From: Chara braunii
Lineage: Eukaryota > Streptophyta > Charophyceae > Charales > Characeae
DNA: 21,109 bases
Assembly (NCBI GenBank): GCA_003427395.1
Contig: BFEA01000131.1
Span: 1,717,036-1,738,144, forward strand
Direction: 5' to 3'
Part shown: positions 9,025 to 18,073 of the stretch, piece after piece
How positions within the stretch are numbered: position 1 is the first letter of the stretch
Layout: each line of letters begins with the position of its first letter
Position numbers and translations under genes: made by a program
Notes under the pieces: model-generated
The model's database searches: none
Seen by the model: the letters and a program-made list of their open reading frames with translations, nothing else
What the model was told of the DNA's origin: nothing

Positions 9025-9337
9025 AGTTTTCAGAAGGCGCCCGTTTCCAACGGGCAGCCGTTTCATCTCAGGTAAGCTTGTTTTCTTTTTTTCGTTTTTA
9101 TTGTTTTTAGATTTTTCTTTAGATTTTAGATTTTTTTTTCTTAGGTTTAGTCTAGATTTCTTCTTTTATTTTTTGTTTTCTTTTTTTAGTTTGGGCACCC
9201 ATTCATTTTGAATGAACGGGTAGCTCTACGCTAGACTGTTTCGTTGGGCTCGCACCGACTCATCAGGAGGTTGGACCTCGACAGTCAGCCTCTGCGCCTG
9301 AACCCGGCGCCGATAGCGTCTAGGTTCAGACACAGAG

Positions 9338-9340
<3 letters not shown>

Positions 9341-9376
<36 letters not shown>
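9341..9376. repeat. (AG)n microsatellite
   Basis: 18 AG dinucleotides inside the stem-loop array, followed by degenerate CCTA/CTAC repeats at about 9383-9410. Confidence 0.97.
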
Positions 9377-9380
<4 letters not shown>

Positions 9381-9770
9381 GGTACCTACCCACCTACCTA
9401 CCTACTTACTTGGTTGGCCCCTCGTCGTACGATCCAACTATAGGCTTACCAGAACCAAATGAATTTACCCCCAGAAACTGGGGGTATGCAGACGCCCGTT
9501 CAGGACGTTTCCACGAAGTGCAGGTAAGGTTTTTTTTTTTTTCCCCCTCTTTTTTTGGTTTCTCCCCACTCCCCGTTCGTGAGCCGTTATAACTCGACCA
9601 AACAGGGAGAACGGGGGAGGCTGAAAAAAAAAAAAACTAAAAACTGTTAAAAAAAAAAAAAAAAAGCAAAACAAAAACGAGGCAACTGCCTCGTGAGACC
9701 AAAAAAAACAATTTTTTGACTGTGTGGGAGCAAGAAGAACTCCCACTTCGATTTGGGAAGAACGACTGTG

Positions 9771-9795
9771 GCCGCGAGATCTCAGATCTCGCGGC
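9771..9795. repeat. 11-bp perfect stem-loop
   Basis: GCCGCGAGATC and GATCTCGCGGC surround TCA. The stem is GC-rich with a minimal loop and has no downstream T-tract. Confidence 0.95.
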
Positions 9796-9947
9796 TCACA
9801 ACGCACGCGTAGGGGAGATGGAAAGAAAAGGAGAGAGAGGGAAACGAGGTGGTTGGGAGGAGGAGGACCTACTCCTTCCAAACTGACAACTGTACTCCCC
9901 GTTTTCAGGGGAGGGCAGCAGAGGGAAGGAGTAGACTGTTGGCAGAA

Positions 9948-9992
9948 AACTGCATGCTCCTGGCTTAAATCACGGCCAGGAGCACTGCAGTT
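9948..9992. repeat. 17-bp stem-loop, longest in the array
   Basis: Left arm AACTGCATGCTCCTGGC pairs with GCCAGGAGCA-C-TGCAGTT. The single unpaired C at 9985 is the only interruption in 17 base pairs, and the loop is 10 bases (9965-9974). It overlaps a smaller GCAG-AAAA-CTGC hairpin at 9942-9953, so two mutually exclusive folds are possible. Confidence 0.95.
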
Positions 9993-10301
9993 GAGGGGTT
10001 GAGTTTTTTTTTCTTTATTTCTTCTTCTTTTATTTTTTTTTCTTTGTTTTTTTTTTTTTAGGACACTTGTCCTCACGTGGTATCATCTTTGGTACAAGCT
10101 GCCAGAGGTAACTTACAGGCTCCCGTTTTTTAAGGGGGCCTGGAAATTGAAGGGCCACTAAGGAAAAGGCTAGGTACTACCTTTTCCACGATGTATATGC
10201 CCTTGGAAAAGGGTCCAGATACATCAAACTGTAAGGGGTTGTATCTTTCCAACCCCTTATCAGAAAAAGAAAAGAAAAAAAGGTTTTGGAAATGGCAGGA
10301 A

Positions 10302-10335
10302 CCCAGCCATCTCGTGAGATTCCGAGATAGCTGGG
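10302..10335. repeat. 12-bp stem-loop with one mismatch
   Basis: CCCAGC-C-ATCTCG pairs with CGAGAT-A-GCTGGG around an 8-base loop. It follows directly after the perfect 10-bp stem at 10232-10259 (TAAGGGGTTG). Confidence 0.93.
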
Positions 10336-10819
10336 AAATAGAAAAAGAAAAAGAAAAATAAAATAGGGCAGTTAAAGAAACTGCCCCACACTAAGGTTGT
10401 GGTTGGGGTACGGCCACAATCAACCCCGGATCCAGGTCAGATCAAGGGCTCACAGTGAACCCGCGATTTTGTTCAGGGGCTGGAGTGACGTCCAAACCTT
10501 CTCAACCAATATAAAACAGGCATTTGCCTCCCAGTTGCCACACAATGCACTCGTGATGCCAGTGTGTGACGAGCACACTTGAATGTTGCTGGCTGCTGGA
10601 GCTGCTGCCTGAGGCAACGTGAGGAGAGGCTGGAGATCTGCAGGGGAGCGCAAGGAGGAGAGTTGGGCAGCCATAGCCAAGGCAGGGAGAACTCTGCTCC
10701 CCTCCTCTCTGGCTGGTACAGGTGTCACGGGACAAACCCAGTGACGCTGCGGGACTACGACAATGCGGCACAGTGAAATTTGGGCATGGGGTCCAAATTT
10801 TACTAATTTTTGGTCTGCT

Positions 10820-11200
10820 GGTTTTCACTGCGGTAGTACGGGAGTGCTCCCGAAATTTTGCAACGGAGGCGCGGGTTTTTACGGCAGCGGTAAGGAAGTG
10901 CTGCCGAAATTCTACAGTGGCGATGCGGGTTTTTACGGCAACAGTACGGAAATGCTGCCGAAATTCTGCGGCGGCGGTTCTGGATTTTTACGGCCGCGGT
11001 ACGGAAGTGCTGCCGAAATTCTGCGACGGCGACGCGGGTTTTTACGGCAACGGTGCGGAAGCATTGCCGGATTTTTGCGGCGGCGGTTCTGGTTTTTTCG
11101 GCGGTGGTGCGGAAGCACTGCCAGATTTTTGCGGCGACAAATCCGGTTTTAACGGCGGTAGTGCGGAAGCGCTGCCAGATTTTTTTTGCGGCATCAATAT
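10820..11200. repeat. 54-bp GC-rich minisatellite, about 7 copies
   Basis: Units marked by GGTTTTTACGGC start at about 10820, 10873, 10927, 10982, 11036, 11091 and 11144, with spacing 53-55 bases. A typical unit reads GGTTTTTACGGCAACGGTGC, then GGAAGTGCTGCCGAAATTCTG, then CGGCGGCG. Because 54 is 18 codons, open frames appear on both strands (GFYGNS-EMLPKFC-like on plus), but single-base length changes move the repeat between frames. I therefore treat it as a repeat and not a gene. Each unit also contains a small GGCAGC/GCTGCC inverted repeat. Confidence 0.93.
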
Positions 11201-11431
11201 CAGATTCTTGCAGCGACGACACTATGTTCACGACAGTAACGACAGTATTTTTGCACTAAGTGGAGGTGGGACGTTGATACAGAGGAGGTGCGTCTAAGCG
11301 GTGTTTTATTTTGAAGTCGTGCGAGGGTGACGCCGCTGAGACGCCGTGCTTTAGAGGCAAGTAGCGGTAACGAGAAGACGCTACGGGATTATTGCAAGGT
11401 GATCGGTGCTGAGAGGGTACCCTTGCAAGCG

Positions 11432-11470
11432 GTCGTCAAAGAAAGTGGTGTCGATCACTTTGCTGACGAC
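11432..11470. repeat. Nested 7+6-bp stem-loop
   Basis: GTCGTCA (11432-11438) pairs with TGACGAC (11464-11470). Inside it AAAGTG (11442-11447) pairs with CACTTT (11456-11461). The next inverted repeat, CTTGAGTG/CACTCAAG, is at 11520-11549. Confidence 0.9.
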
Positions 11471-11549
11471 TGGGTGTGACGACCTTCTCGTCAAAAGGGC
11501 GAAAATTTTATACGGTTTTCTTGAGTGTACCGTTCAAACTTCACTCAAG

Positions 11550-12452
11550 GTTAGTTAACTTGATTCAGTTCCCTTCACACATATGTGAACCCACACTTGC
11601 TTGACCTTAGCTCTTTGAATGTTTATTGGAAAGGAAAAAGAAATGTATGTTTGCAGGTATGACGGGGAGTCTGACGATGGCAAAGGAATGTATGGTGGTC
11701 TATGTGTGATCTGAATTTGATTGCAGGTACAGCATGCGGGCTGAGATGGATGAGGGTGATGATGGTGAAAGAATGGTTGTTTTATCACCTCTTTACTTGT
11801 GAGGGCTTGTAAACTAAAGGGAAAAGAAGACGACGAAAATGAAGCGGGCACAAAGAAGAGGAACGCAATTGAACTTAAACTATTTTTCGAAGGTCACAAT
11901 TTTTTCCCGAATGACCCATGCTCTCTACGCCTATCTGTCTGAATGACTTTTTTCTTACAATTTTTTTTTCTTCGTCTAAGTTGCTCTTAACGTCAGGCGA
12001 CAAGAGTTTCTTTGCCCGCTGTGTAGATGTTTTTTCTTTTCCTATGAGGCATTTGGGGCAGGGGTTCGTTGCCTTAGGGATCGGCCCTGTTATCGACTCA
12101 GAGTGGACCGCTTTGCGGGGGGGTACCATGCTGTTGCGGTGGAGCCAGCCCGACTGCTGAGTTCCGAGGTTTAGTCGGACGAGGACGAGGGGTATCCCAT
12201 ACCACCTCCTAGGGGGATGGATAAAAGCATACTCACGAAAGGACTTTAAGTTTTTGATGCCTTGCGTAAGGAGAAATTGCCATAGCACGCCTTTGGTGGC
12301 CGTTTTAGTGAGTCACTGACGTATGGGGAACTAGTGTCACAAGCAGCCCAATTCGTGTCCTACTAGCCAAACAGAGTGTATTTAGATACTCCCGACGTGG
12401 CTGGCCGAGCACGGGTCAGAAGGAAGACAAATGTTTTAGTAATTCTTAGTTT
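11550..12452. other. Non-coding or unrecognised stretch
   Basis: A 137-codon minus-strand frame (11875-12288) carries a CPKC and a Lys-rich C-terminal half, but I cannot link it to any family. It may be chance or a decayed element. Small palindromes include 11574-11589 (TTCACA/TGTGAA) and 12191-12203 (GGTAT/ATACC). No RNA gene seen. Confidence 0.3.
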
Positions 12453-12485
12453 TAACTTGATCACCTTTGTCTTCACTTATTTCAG

Positions 12486-13667
12486 ATGGCTGTGGGAACG
12501 ACGGTCTGCTACCTTTTTCGCAATCGTGATGCAGCGGCGGAGCGGGTCGAGTCTTGGAGACTTAATAGAGAAAGATTAAAAAGGATAGGACGATTCGTCT
12601 ACAATCCTAATGAATTATACTCTGAGGAGGATGTTCCGCGATTCTGGGGAGGCAGTGCTCGGAATCCCCCTAGACGACTTATTTTTAGTTTAAGGACCGG
12701 ACTGGACGTCTTACACTATGAGTATCCGCCACCACTGCCCGAGTGTGACTTCGCTAATATGAAATTAGTGGTGATGCAGCCATACGAGATTAATCCACGA
12801 AATGACGAGATCCCCGAGATAAGGCTGACGTTCGTTCGTTCCGTACTGTGGTTGAATGAACGACAGGGCACTTTCTTCAGTATATATCATACAAGGCGAG
12901 TGTGGACAAACAAATTCAGTATTCTACGAGTTGAACCTTTCTTTGAGTATGCATGGCAGAATGAGGAGGACGAGCTCAAGGAAGGATTACGTGACTAATA
13001 TAATTTCTGTTCTGACACGCAGATGCCTGGAGCACAACGAGATTTGACGATTTCGATGTACGTGCTAGTTCGCGACACACGTGAGGACGACCTTATCAGA
13101 GGAGCGGAACAGATTTTACGGGTTCGAGATGGTTATCCTACTGAGTGGATCGGCTTCATCGGATTATTACACAACGACGAAAGATTTTTTCCCAATACTC
13201 ACGCGGATTGCTGGACAAATACGGCCCGAACTCAGGACGAGTTCTTTGGTTATACCTTATATTTTCACCGCGCGAGTAATCTCCAATGTCTCTCCCTAGT
13301 CATTGTGAGTATCGATCACCTCGTTTGGCAGGCATTTCAGCATCATCAGATTCCGGGATATTGAGACCAAACACTTGTTTTGACTCAATCGGCCTTTACG
13401 AGTCATAGTGTGGAGGCTAACATCACGGATGACCTCCCTGTATAGTACTCAAACTTTAGAGTCATGCGAGGTGGGCGAGCGACAACCCTGGTACTTGACG
13501 ACGACGAGCGGGCGCGTTTGGATTTGCTGGAGGCACAGGTGCGTGGAGGACGACAGATTTACCATAGTTAGACGCCACTTTCTGGAAATCTTACTCAGAT
13601 TCCAGAAAACCTTTTGCAAAGACCAATCCCGTCGAGGAAGTCGTATGATTATGACTTCACGAGGTAA
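12486..13667 (+). pseudogene. Unrecognised coding-like frame broken by stops
   Basis: A single plus-strand frame stays coding-like for about 390 codons, with stops at TAA 12996, TGA 13362, TAG 13443, TAG 13569 and TAA 13665 and no frameshift visible. The first open part (170 codons from ATG 12486) is rich in Arg, Trp, Phe and acidic residues. Phrases include VCYLFRNRDAAAERVESW, LRTGLDVLHYEYPPPLP and FEYAWQNEEDE. The second (114 codons from ATG 13023) holds MYVLVRDTREDDLIRG and WIGFIGLLHNDERFFPN. Its last part has LDDDERARLDLLEAQV. Both main ATGs directly follow a CAG with a pyrimidine-rich stretch, as at 3' splice sites. I recognise no domain. It could be a decayed unknown gene or mobile-element ORF, or exons of a spliced gene. 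Confidence 0.5.
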
Positions 13668-15015
13668 TCTCAAAAACAAAAACCAAAACACTTTATGTAG
13701 TTAGGACCGCCGGATGGATAGTATTCGGATTACCCCGATGATTTCACTATCATGCTTATGCATTGAGGGGTAATCGATCGTGTTAAAATAAGTTGAATTA
13801 AGTGAAAAACGAGACATCTGAAAAAGATGCAAAGCGTAATAATGAGGACGGAGTAGTGAGAGACAGACCATTTCCGTGTTGAGTAACTTGGTGTTGGAGA
13901 TGGATACTCCATCATTCGTGGAACAGAAAGAGTAATTATTGTTCAGAAGGACAAAGTGACCAACAAAATTTTTCAATCGCTCCTCCAAGCAGTTGCATAT
14001 GGTACAGAAATGTGGTCGAACCGAGAGTTCAAACATCGACCAGGAACCAGATCACTTGTTGATCTGCATGGTAGCAGTGGTATTTACTTGTAGAAGTTTA
14101 TTCATGACTAGTTTTAGTAGTCTACTAGTCATGATAGGAAGATCAGTCTCAATTTATTTCTTCAATTAATAATTTTGGAATGACAATATAAAAAGTTTTT
14201 AAGTCATACAGGTTGAAAAGAAACATTTTGGCAGGCCAACTCATCAAGTCAATATTTTGGATTGTGTGATTTTGTTTTAAGGTATGGGGATTTTGTTGTT
14301 TGATTGCTAGGGACTAAGGATTCTTTTCACGATTGGTCGAGACTATCGTAGTCGACCGGCGTACGCTTCGTACTTGGGAGAGCATCGTCATAGAAAACGA
14401 ACGACGTTCGGGTTCATTCTGCGTTAGCCAAATATTTCTTATACTGTAGCGAGACGAGCAAACGCCCTCGGATGATCTACCTCTGCGACTGCATTTAAAA
14501 GTTTTCGCACGTGGGTCAGTAGCTCGGTAGGGATACACCCTTAAGGGTGGTGACAGCCCCTTCGGGATGCAAGCTTATGCCCCGCGGGAATCTGTCATGT
14601 CATAGGGGACCGCGGGATGAAGAGCTGGCGCACCCGGCTAGAGCGACGAAGGAGCGATGCAACCACATCCGTCTCGGAGGTTCGCGAAAATGTTATGCGT
14701 CGTTCCTAAATCGTCTCTTGAAGTTATGTTTTAGGTAAACTCCTACGTGACATGGCCGGGAGGGCGCTCATTTTCACGCGAGGGCCGATGCGCTCGACAA
14801 CGTAATCCAGGTGGAGCTGCAACTGAGGCAACACGGGAGCAGACCAAGGAAGGCTTCTAGAGCAATTCGCACTCCATGGGGTTATCGACTCTGGAGCTAG
14901 CAGTGTAAACCAGATAAAGTGATTTGTAAGTAAACACATACAAAGAGTTTGCAGGTTATGCAAGGATGACAGGCCAGCAAGAACTCTGAGAGGAGTTTGA
15001 ACACCAGTTCGCATC
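13668..15015. other. Non-coding stretch with strong palindromes
   Basis: No credible gene. Inverted repeats: 14048-14066 (CAGATCA, 7 bp), 14102-14134 (TCATGACTAGT, 11 bp perfect, 11-base loop), 14335-14357 (nested GGTC/GACTA), 14361-14373 (GTACG, loop CTT), 14398-14410 (CGAACG) and 14536-14549 (CACCCTTAAGGGTG, perfect palindrome). The sequence around 14150-14290 is AT-rich. Confidence 0.6.
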
Positions 15016-15400
15016 CATGAGGGAAAAGAAAGAAAGAAAGAGAGAGAAAAAATATGAGAAAGAAAGAGAAAGAAATGGAGAGAGATGAAAATAAAAAGAC
15101 TGGCAAAAACCAAATAGACTTAACTGCGTACCTAGCATACATGCAGAAAGAAAAAGAAAGAAAAAAAAAGAAAGAAAGAAAGAAAGAAAAACAGAGAGAA
15201 AGAGAGAGAAAAGAGGGGGGAAAAAAAAAAAAAAAACAGTTAAAGACAGAGAGAAAAAAAAAAATAAAATTATTTTCTTTCAGTCCCTTTGTCTGATCTT
15301 CATTGCCCGTCATCTTTCCTCTAAGACTTCTTCTTCTTTTCGTTCCACTGAGAGAGAGGAAAAAAAAAAAAAAAAAAAAAAAAAAAATCGAAAAAAAGAA
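15016..15400. repeat. Polypurine tract with A28 run
   Basis: Almost pure A/G on the plus strand from about 15022 to 15265 (AAAG/GAAA-type repeats), then A28 at 15360-15387. Lys/Glu-rich frames on plus and Phe/Ser-rich frames on minus are composition artefacts. Confidence 0.93.
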
Positions 15401-15451
15401 ACTTATTTTTAGGCGCCGAAATGTTTTTTGGCGAGGGCAGAACCTGGAGGT

Positions 15452-15527
15452 GTTCGGCCCCCGAACAGGACCCCGAACGCCTGAACTTTCGGGGGCCAGC
15501 CCGGGGGCCCCCGAATGTTCGGTCAGG
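15452..15527. repeat. GC-rich block of reiterated CCGAA/TTCGG palindromes
   Basis: 15452-15466 is GTTCGG-CCC-CCGAAC, and 15488-15515 is a 10-bp perfect stem TTCGGGGGCC with an 8-base loop. The words CCCCGAAC and GAATGTTCGG add two more half-sites within 76 bases. The block sits between a polypurine tract and AT-rich DNA. Confidence 0.9.
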
Positions 15528-15830
15528 TAACCCTGCATATAAGTAACATATATATCTTTATAAATATAAAATAATAAGTAATATTTTAAAATTACAAAAT
15601 AAACTTGATCAATAAGATCATTTGTTATTGTCATTATAACGTACACTTTGTACATTCTTTGAATTATTTAATGTATGTTTTTTTTTTTTTTTTCTCTTTT
15701 AAAAAATATATATAAAATAGCAAGTAACAAATATTTTTTTTAAATAATTGCATTAAAAAATTATTTTTTTACTTTTTTTCTATTTTTTTTTAATTTTTTA
15801 CTTTTTTCAATTGTTAGACAGGGTTTGATC
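15528..15830. other. AT-rich non-coding DNA
   Basis: Strongly AT-rich with T runs (about 15681-15694 and 15766-15791). No gene or clear repeat seen. Confidence 0.7.
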
Positions 15831-16442
15831 ACTTGGTTTTGTTTTCGTAGTGTAGGTTTGGTTTGTGTTTCGAGCCACCAATCGGGTTTGAACCAACGTC
15901 CAGTTTCTGGACATCTGCCGAAGTTTAAATTCTTTTGTCGGACCGACGCAAGTTTGATAACGATTCCGTGAATCAGCTTAGTTGTCCTTTGTTTTTGTCT
16001 GTCCCGTAGTTTCGGACCTAGGCACCTTTCTGGAAGTTTTTCGTACCTAAGTGAGTTGAGGGACAGTCCCACCTCGGCGGAAGGGTACCTGTCCGACCGA
16101 ACTTTTGATCTGGACTATAAGTACGTAGACAATAGCGGTATTGGACCTCCTGGGTTCCCACGACGAATAGTCGACCGTGACGACGGTGAACTACCGTCCG
16201 GGGTGGCGTGTGGAAAGCGGTGGTTCTTGGGTGTGTTCGACTTAATTGTGGTAACCATCTGGTTTTCATCGTTCAATTGTCTACTATCACTATGGCTACA
16301 CTGTGTGCTATCACTTTGTGTTAGTTTTCACTGTGTTCGAACCATCATCATAATCGTTTACCACATGTGTGAACTTATCTGGGGAAGACTACCGGATTCA
16401 AGTGAGCGACATTAATCTGCACCGATGACATATTTTGACTAA
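15831..16442 (+). other. Possible 5' leader of the retroelement
   Basis: Normal-complexity sequence directly upstream of the element's first coding segment. It has one 120-codon frame (16056-16415) with no known domain, and a hairpin at 15898-15912 (GTCCAG, loop TTT). Assigning it to the element rests only on adjacency. I cannot see a terminal repeat marking the element's 5' end. Confidence 0.3.
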
Positions 16443-17318
16443 GAAAGTGGCTATTACAGAGTGAAGGAGAGGACTGAAGCGTACGGCGCGAGTTCTATGG
16501 ACACCTGCGAGGTTGGAACTGTTGAGAAGACTCGAAGATTTGACCGCGACACATCGAAGATATCGAGTTCCGAACGCTACAATGACGACAGAGATAGGCG
16601 ACCTTATAGGTCGTCAGTGAAGTGCTTCAATTGACATAAATTGGGCCATTATGCCAATCAGTGTCCCCATCGGGACCGACGGTACAGCTCCAGCCAACCG
16701 TCTACTTCGTCAGATTCTAAACGGTCACGTTTGCCTCGGAAGTTTGAAGCTCGACGGAGTGAGTTCTCACCGAAGAAGGGAGTTGAACTTCGTGACCAGG
16801 TGGTCGAGTTAACCAAGGGTGTGACCACTATCAAGGAGCACTTCGACCTAGTACGGGCGAAAAAGGAAGAGAAGGCTCGATGTAAATTGGAGAAGGAACG
16901 AGCGAAGGGAGAGGAGAGATTGAAGCAGGAAGAAGATGAAGCCAGATTAGTACCGAAGCACGTCGTGAAGCGAAGAAACGGAAGAAGGAAGCAAAGGCGA
17001 AGCAGGAAGCCATTTTTAAAGCAGCGATGAAGAAGTATGTTACCATGCACGCAACCATGTTAATGAATGAAATCAAAGATGACTGGATCAAGCAATGGAA
17101 GACTCCGGTTCTTCCGTCACTTGCAGGTGGCGGAAGTGACGTCAAAGGGAAGAAGCAAGCCAAATACGAGCTGAAGGAGGATAGTGAGACGGGTTACAAC
17201 AACGAAGGAAATGAGACCAGCGTGACACCGGAATTGAGCGAGAAGACCGAGCGACTATGCATTACGAAGAAGAGGAAGAGAGTCGATAATATACCGATCG
17301 CAGACAACCCTCCCTTGC
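16443..17318 (+). pseudogene. Zinc-knuckle and coiled-coil segment (Gag-like N-terminal part)
   Basis: The frame is open from 16443 (first ATG 16497) through a Ser/Arg/Asp-rich stretch to a CCHC knuckle at 16623-16664. The knuckle has the spacing C-X2-C-X4-H-X4-C, but the second Cys position is TGA (16632-16634). Then follow a Ser-rich stretch and a heptad-like Lys/Glu segment (VVELTKGVTTIKEHFDLV, then KKEEKARCKLEKERAKGEE). The coil continues in a different frame after about 16940-16955 (EARREAKKRKKEAKAKQEAI), then MKKYVTMHATMLMNEIKDDW, ending near a basic KKRKRVDNIP stretch at 17265-17310. CCHC knuckles bind nucleic acid in retroelement Gag proteins. The coil probably oligomerises. It is dead because of the stop and the frameshift. 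Confidence 0.75.
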
Positions 17319-17838
17319 ATAGAAAAGTTTTTCCAAAACCAAATTATCATTCTGTAGTAAAATTATATTTTAAATTTTAAATTTTCATTCCATCTTTAAA
17401 AACGTCATTCCAATTTTAAAATTTCTTATCTTACTTGAAAACGTTTCTTCCAAGAATGGGAAATCCCTTCTAATTTGAACTGCATGCTAGAGATGGAATG
17501 AAAGTCTGGATGAGTTCATGAAATATTTTAATTGGGCTATCATTCTATGTAAGGATATTCAGTCATAAATAGGTTATTCCAATTTAAATTAGAAGATATT
17601 TGTTATACTAGAATGAAAGTTTAATTAAGACATTTCATAAACTCATCCAGATTTTCATTCCATCTTGAACAAATAGATGTAGTTGGAAGGGAAAACTCAT
17701 ATTTAGACCGGAACTTATCAAATAAAATTAAAAATTTTAGAATTTGACGAACATTAGAATGATAATTTATAAGCATGAAGGATTTTTTTTTAATGGAACA
17801 CTTTTTCAACTTTCATTTCTCGTGGGGATTTTTCTGTC
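17319..17838. mobile_element. AT-rich MITE-like fold-back insert, copy 1
   Basis: About 520 bp, strongly AT-rich, non-coding, related along its whole length to copy 2 (18071-18597; roughly 80 per cent identity by eye). It contains an internal inverted repeat of 34 bp: 17491-17524 against 17632-17665, two mismatches, about 107-base loop. Imperfect terminal inverted repeats are visible: CCTTGCATAGAAAAG on the left and the complement of CCTTCGACAGAAAAA on the right. The element's coding sequence stops at the left edge and resumes in the same frame at the right edge. Exact ends and target duplication are uncertain. Confidence 0.7.
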
Positions 17839-18073
17839 GAAGGCTTCTGCGAAACGAACCTCACATCGGGAAGGTATCAGAATTGGAGAACAAAGTCATC
17901 GTGTGACTCGAGCAAGGACTAAGGGTGTCCGGGCGCCGATTCCTGCGAAGAAACGTTTACCTATTAAGACTCATTTACCGAAGCTCGCCAAGAACCGCAA
18001 GCAGTCTCCTCCCAGCGGGAGGTTGACACCCCCCAGCAAGTCTTTGACCCGTTTGCGTTTTCGTGACTCCATC
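17839..18073 (+). pseudogene. Basic linker segment of the element protein
   Basis: About 78 codons between the two AT-rich inserts: SKASAKRTSHREG, then RVTRARTKGVRAPIPAKKR, then LTPPSKSLTRLRFRDSI. The Lys/Arg/Pro-rich character suits a nuclear-localisation or nucleic-acid-binding linker. It connects the coiled-coil part on the left to the SAP-like segment on the right, in line with proteins of this type that I remember. No stop inside. The flanking residues FLVGIF and NKKIHKIK are insert sequence. Confidence 0.6.

Larger units (their letters stand above)
8408..10703. repeat. Dense array of short stem-loops with unrelated stems
   Basis: Inverted repeats follow each other with little gap. Main ones (stem length): 8408-8432 (6), 8486-8507 (7), 8573-8587 (5), 8604-8627 (6), 8628-8653 (7), 9003-9024 (10), 9039-9055 (7), 9197-9221 (10, one mismatch), 9298-9329 (7), 9466-9486 (9), 9569-9619 (10, one bulge), 9677-9694 (8), 9724-9746 (7), 9771-9795 (11), 9853-9881 (10, one G-T), 9895-9913 (6), 9948-9992 (17, one bulge), 10060-10073 (6), 10116-10142 (9), 10162-10187 (11, one bulge), 10190-10225 (7+5), 10232-10259 (10), 10302-10335 (12, one mismatch), 10366-10386 (8), 10561-10579 (6) and 10642-10703 (8+6). 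Stems do not share sequence, so this is not a tandem repeat. No coding frame runs through it. Function unknown. Confidence 0.85.

Noticed and set aside
9003-10703. Rho-independent terminators
   Set aside because: The stems lack consistent downstream T-tracts, and the window is eukaryotic in character.
10722-11297. Gly/Phe-rich or Arg-rich repeat protein over the 54-bp array
   Set aside because: Units drift between frames through single-base indels, and open frames exist on both strands because of composition. No flanking gene structure.
14897-15655. 252-codon minus-strand ORF, Phe/Ser-rich
   Set aside because: Complement of a polypurine tract and A28 run. Membrane-like composition is an artefact.
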